Shown piece after piece: positions 5,223 to 5,598 of a DNA stretch of 5,598 bases. The DNA comes from Pseudomonadota bacterium (GTDB lineage Bacteria > Pseudomonadota > Alphaproteobacteria > Rhizobiales > Xanthobacteraceae), in contig JAEYTQ010000269.1 in the NCBI GenBank assembly GCA_023433965.1, forward strand, positions 1 through 5,598, in the 5' to 3' direction. The position numbers and the translations under genes are program-made. How positions within the stretch are numbered: position 1 is the first letter of the stretch; each line of letters opens with the position of its first letter. The notes under the pieces are model-generated. The model was not told the DNA's origin. It was given only the letters and a program-made list of their open reading frames with translations, and did no database searches.

Positions 5223-5598
5223 TCCGCGCGTTCGACGCCTTTTCGCTGCCGGTGCTGCGCTGGCTCGACCCCGAGGACGCGCATCGCCTCGCGATCCAGG
5301 GCTTGCGCTTCCTGCCGCCGATCAAGCCGCGCGCCGACGACCCCAAGCTCGCGGTGCGCGCGTTCGGGCTCAACTTTCCCAATCCGATCGGCATGGCCGC
5401 CGGCTTCGACAAGAGCGCCGAGGTGCCGGACGCGTTGCTGCGGCTCGGCTTCGGCTTCGTCGAGATCGGCTCGGTGACGCCGAAGCCTCAGAGCGGCAAT
5501 CCGCGGCCGCGGCTGTTCCGGCTCGAGCGCGACGAGGCGATCATCAACCGCATGGGCTTCAACAACGACGGTGCGGACGCCGCACTGCGCCGGCTTGG
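5219..5598 (+). CDS. pyrD: Quinone-dependent dihydroorotate dehydrogenase (class 2), N-terminal part
   Basis: This is the fourth step of pyrimidine synthesis: dihydroorotate is oxidised to orotate, with electrons passed through FMN to membrane quinones. The window holds 126 full codons of a protein usually about 340-365 residues long; the 3' end lies outside. Residues 1-40 ([19 protein letters not shown] and following) form the amphipathic N-terminal extension that docks class 2 enzymes to the inner membrane and shapes the quinone tunnel. [16 protein letters not shown] (53-68) is the FMN-binding entry of the barrel with Lys65. IGSVTPKPQ (83-91), [10 protein letters not shown] (93-102) and [10 protein letters not shown] (109-118) are family hallmarks; Asn110 lies in the substrate loop. 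The catalytic Ser expected in class 2 is beyond the edge. The GTG start overlaps the DUF952 stop and has its own GGAG site. Confidence 0.97.
   Translation, partial: MIRAFDAFSLPVLRWLDPEDAHRLAIQGLRFLPPIKPRADDPKLAVRAFGLNFPNPIGMAAGFDKSAEVPDALLRLGFGFVEIGSVTPKPQSGNPRPRLFRLERDEAIINRMGFNNDGADAALRRL

Noticed and set aside
1..5598. CRISPR array, tRNA, rRNA, transposase or phage genes
   Set aside because: No regularly spaced direct repeats, no tRNA cloverleaf, and no recombinase or structural phage motifs were seen. The S24 regulator stands alone and is not evidence of a prophage by itself.

Overview
The window is GC-rich alphaproteobacterial chromosome, most likely from Bradyrhizobium or a close relative in the Nitrobacteraceae. 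This rests on protein-level resemblance, on the class I lysyl-tRNA synthetase, on the DUF952-pyrD pair, and on two intergenic inverted-repeat elements of the kind scattered through Bradyrhizobium/Rhodopseudomonas genomes. No database search was possible, so the genus is an inference.

Layout, left to right. (1) 1-167 (+): C-terminal end of a SCO-type copper chaperone for cytochrome oxidase assembly, followed by a small hairpin. (2) 254-1225 (+): an exported family 3 solute-binding protein with a Pro/Ala-rich linker and no permease or ATPase gene beside it. (3) 1235-1334: a 100-bp palindromic repeat element. (4) 1400-3043 (+): class I lysyl-tRNA synthetase. (5) 3050-3133: a second, almost fully self-complementary element between two convergent genes. 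(6) 3145-3897 (-): periplasmic alpha-carbonic anhydrase with a twin-arginine-like signal. (7) 4030-4659 (-): a HTH/S24 (LexA/CI-like) repressor whose catalytic Ser and Lys positions are both Ala. (8) 4660-4877: a 218-bp divergent intergenic region with inverted repeats, a hairpin and an A-rich leader. (9) 4878-5222 (+): a DUF952 protein, overlapping by 4 nt (10) 5219-end (+): the N-terminal third of quinone-dependent dihydroorotate dehydrogenase, pyrD.

The genes are mostly independent: respiratory copper delivery, solute sensing or uptake, tRNA charging, CO2 hydration and pyrimidine synthesis. The one clear operon is DUF952-pyrD, which looks translationally coupled. The repressor is transcribed divergently from it, so their shared intergenic region is the natural place to look for regulation.

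I see no mobile element, CRISPR array, tRNA or rRNA, and no obvious new multi-gene system. The most notable observation is the apparently protease-dead S24 repressor, which keeps an Ala-Gly where a cleavage site would lie. Next are the unusual leader before DUF952-pyrD and the substituted ligand-binding arginine in the solute-binding protein.
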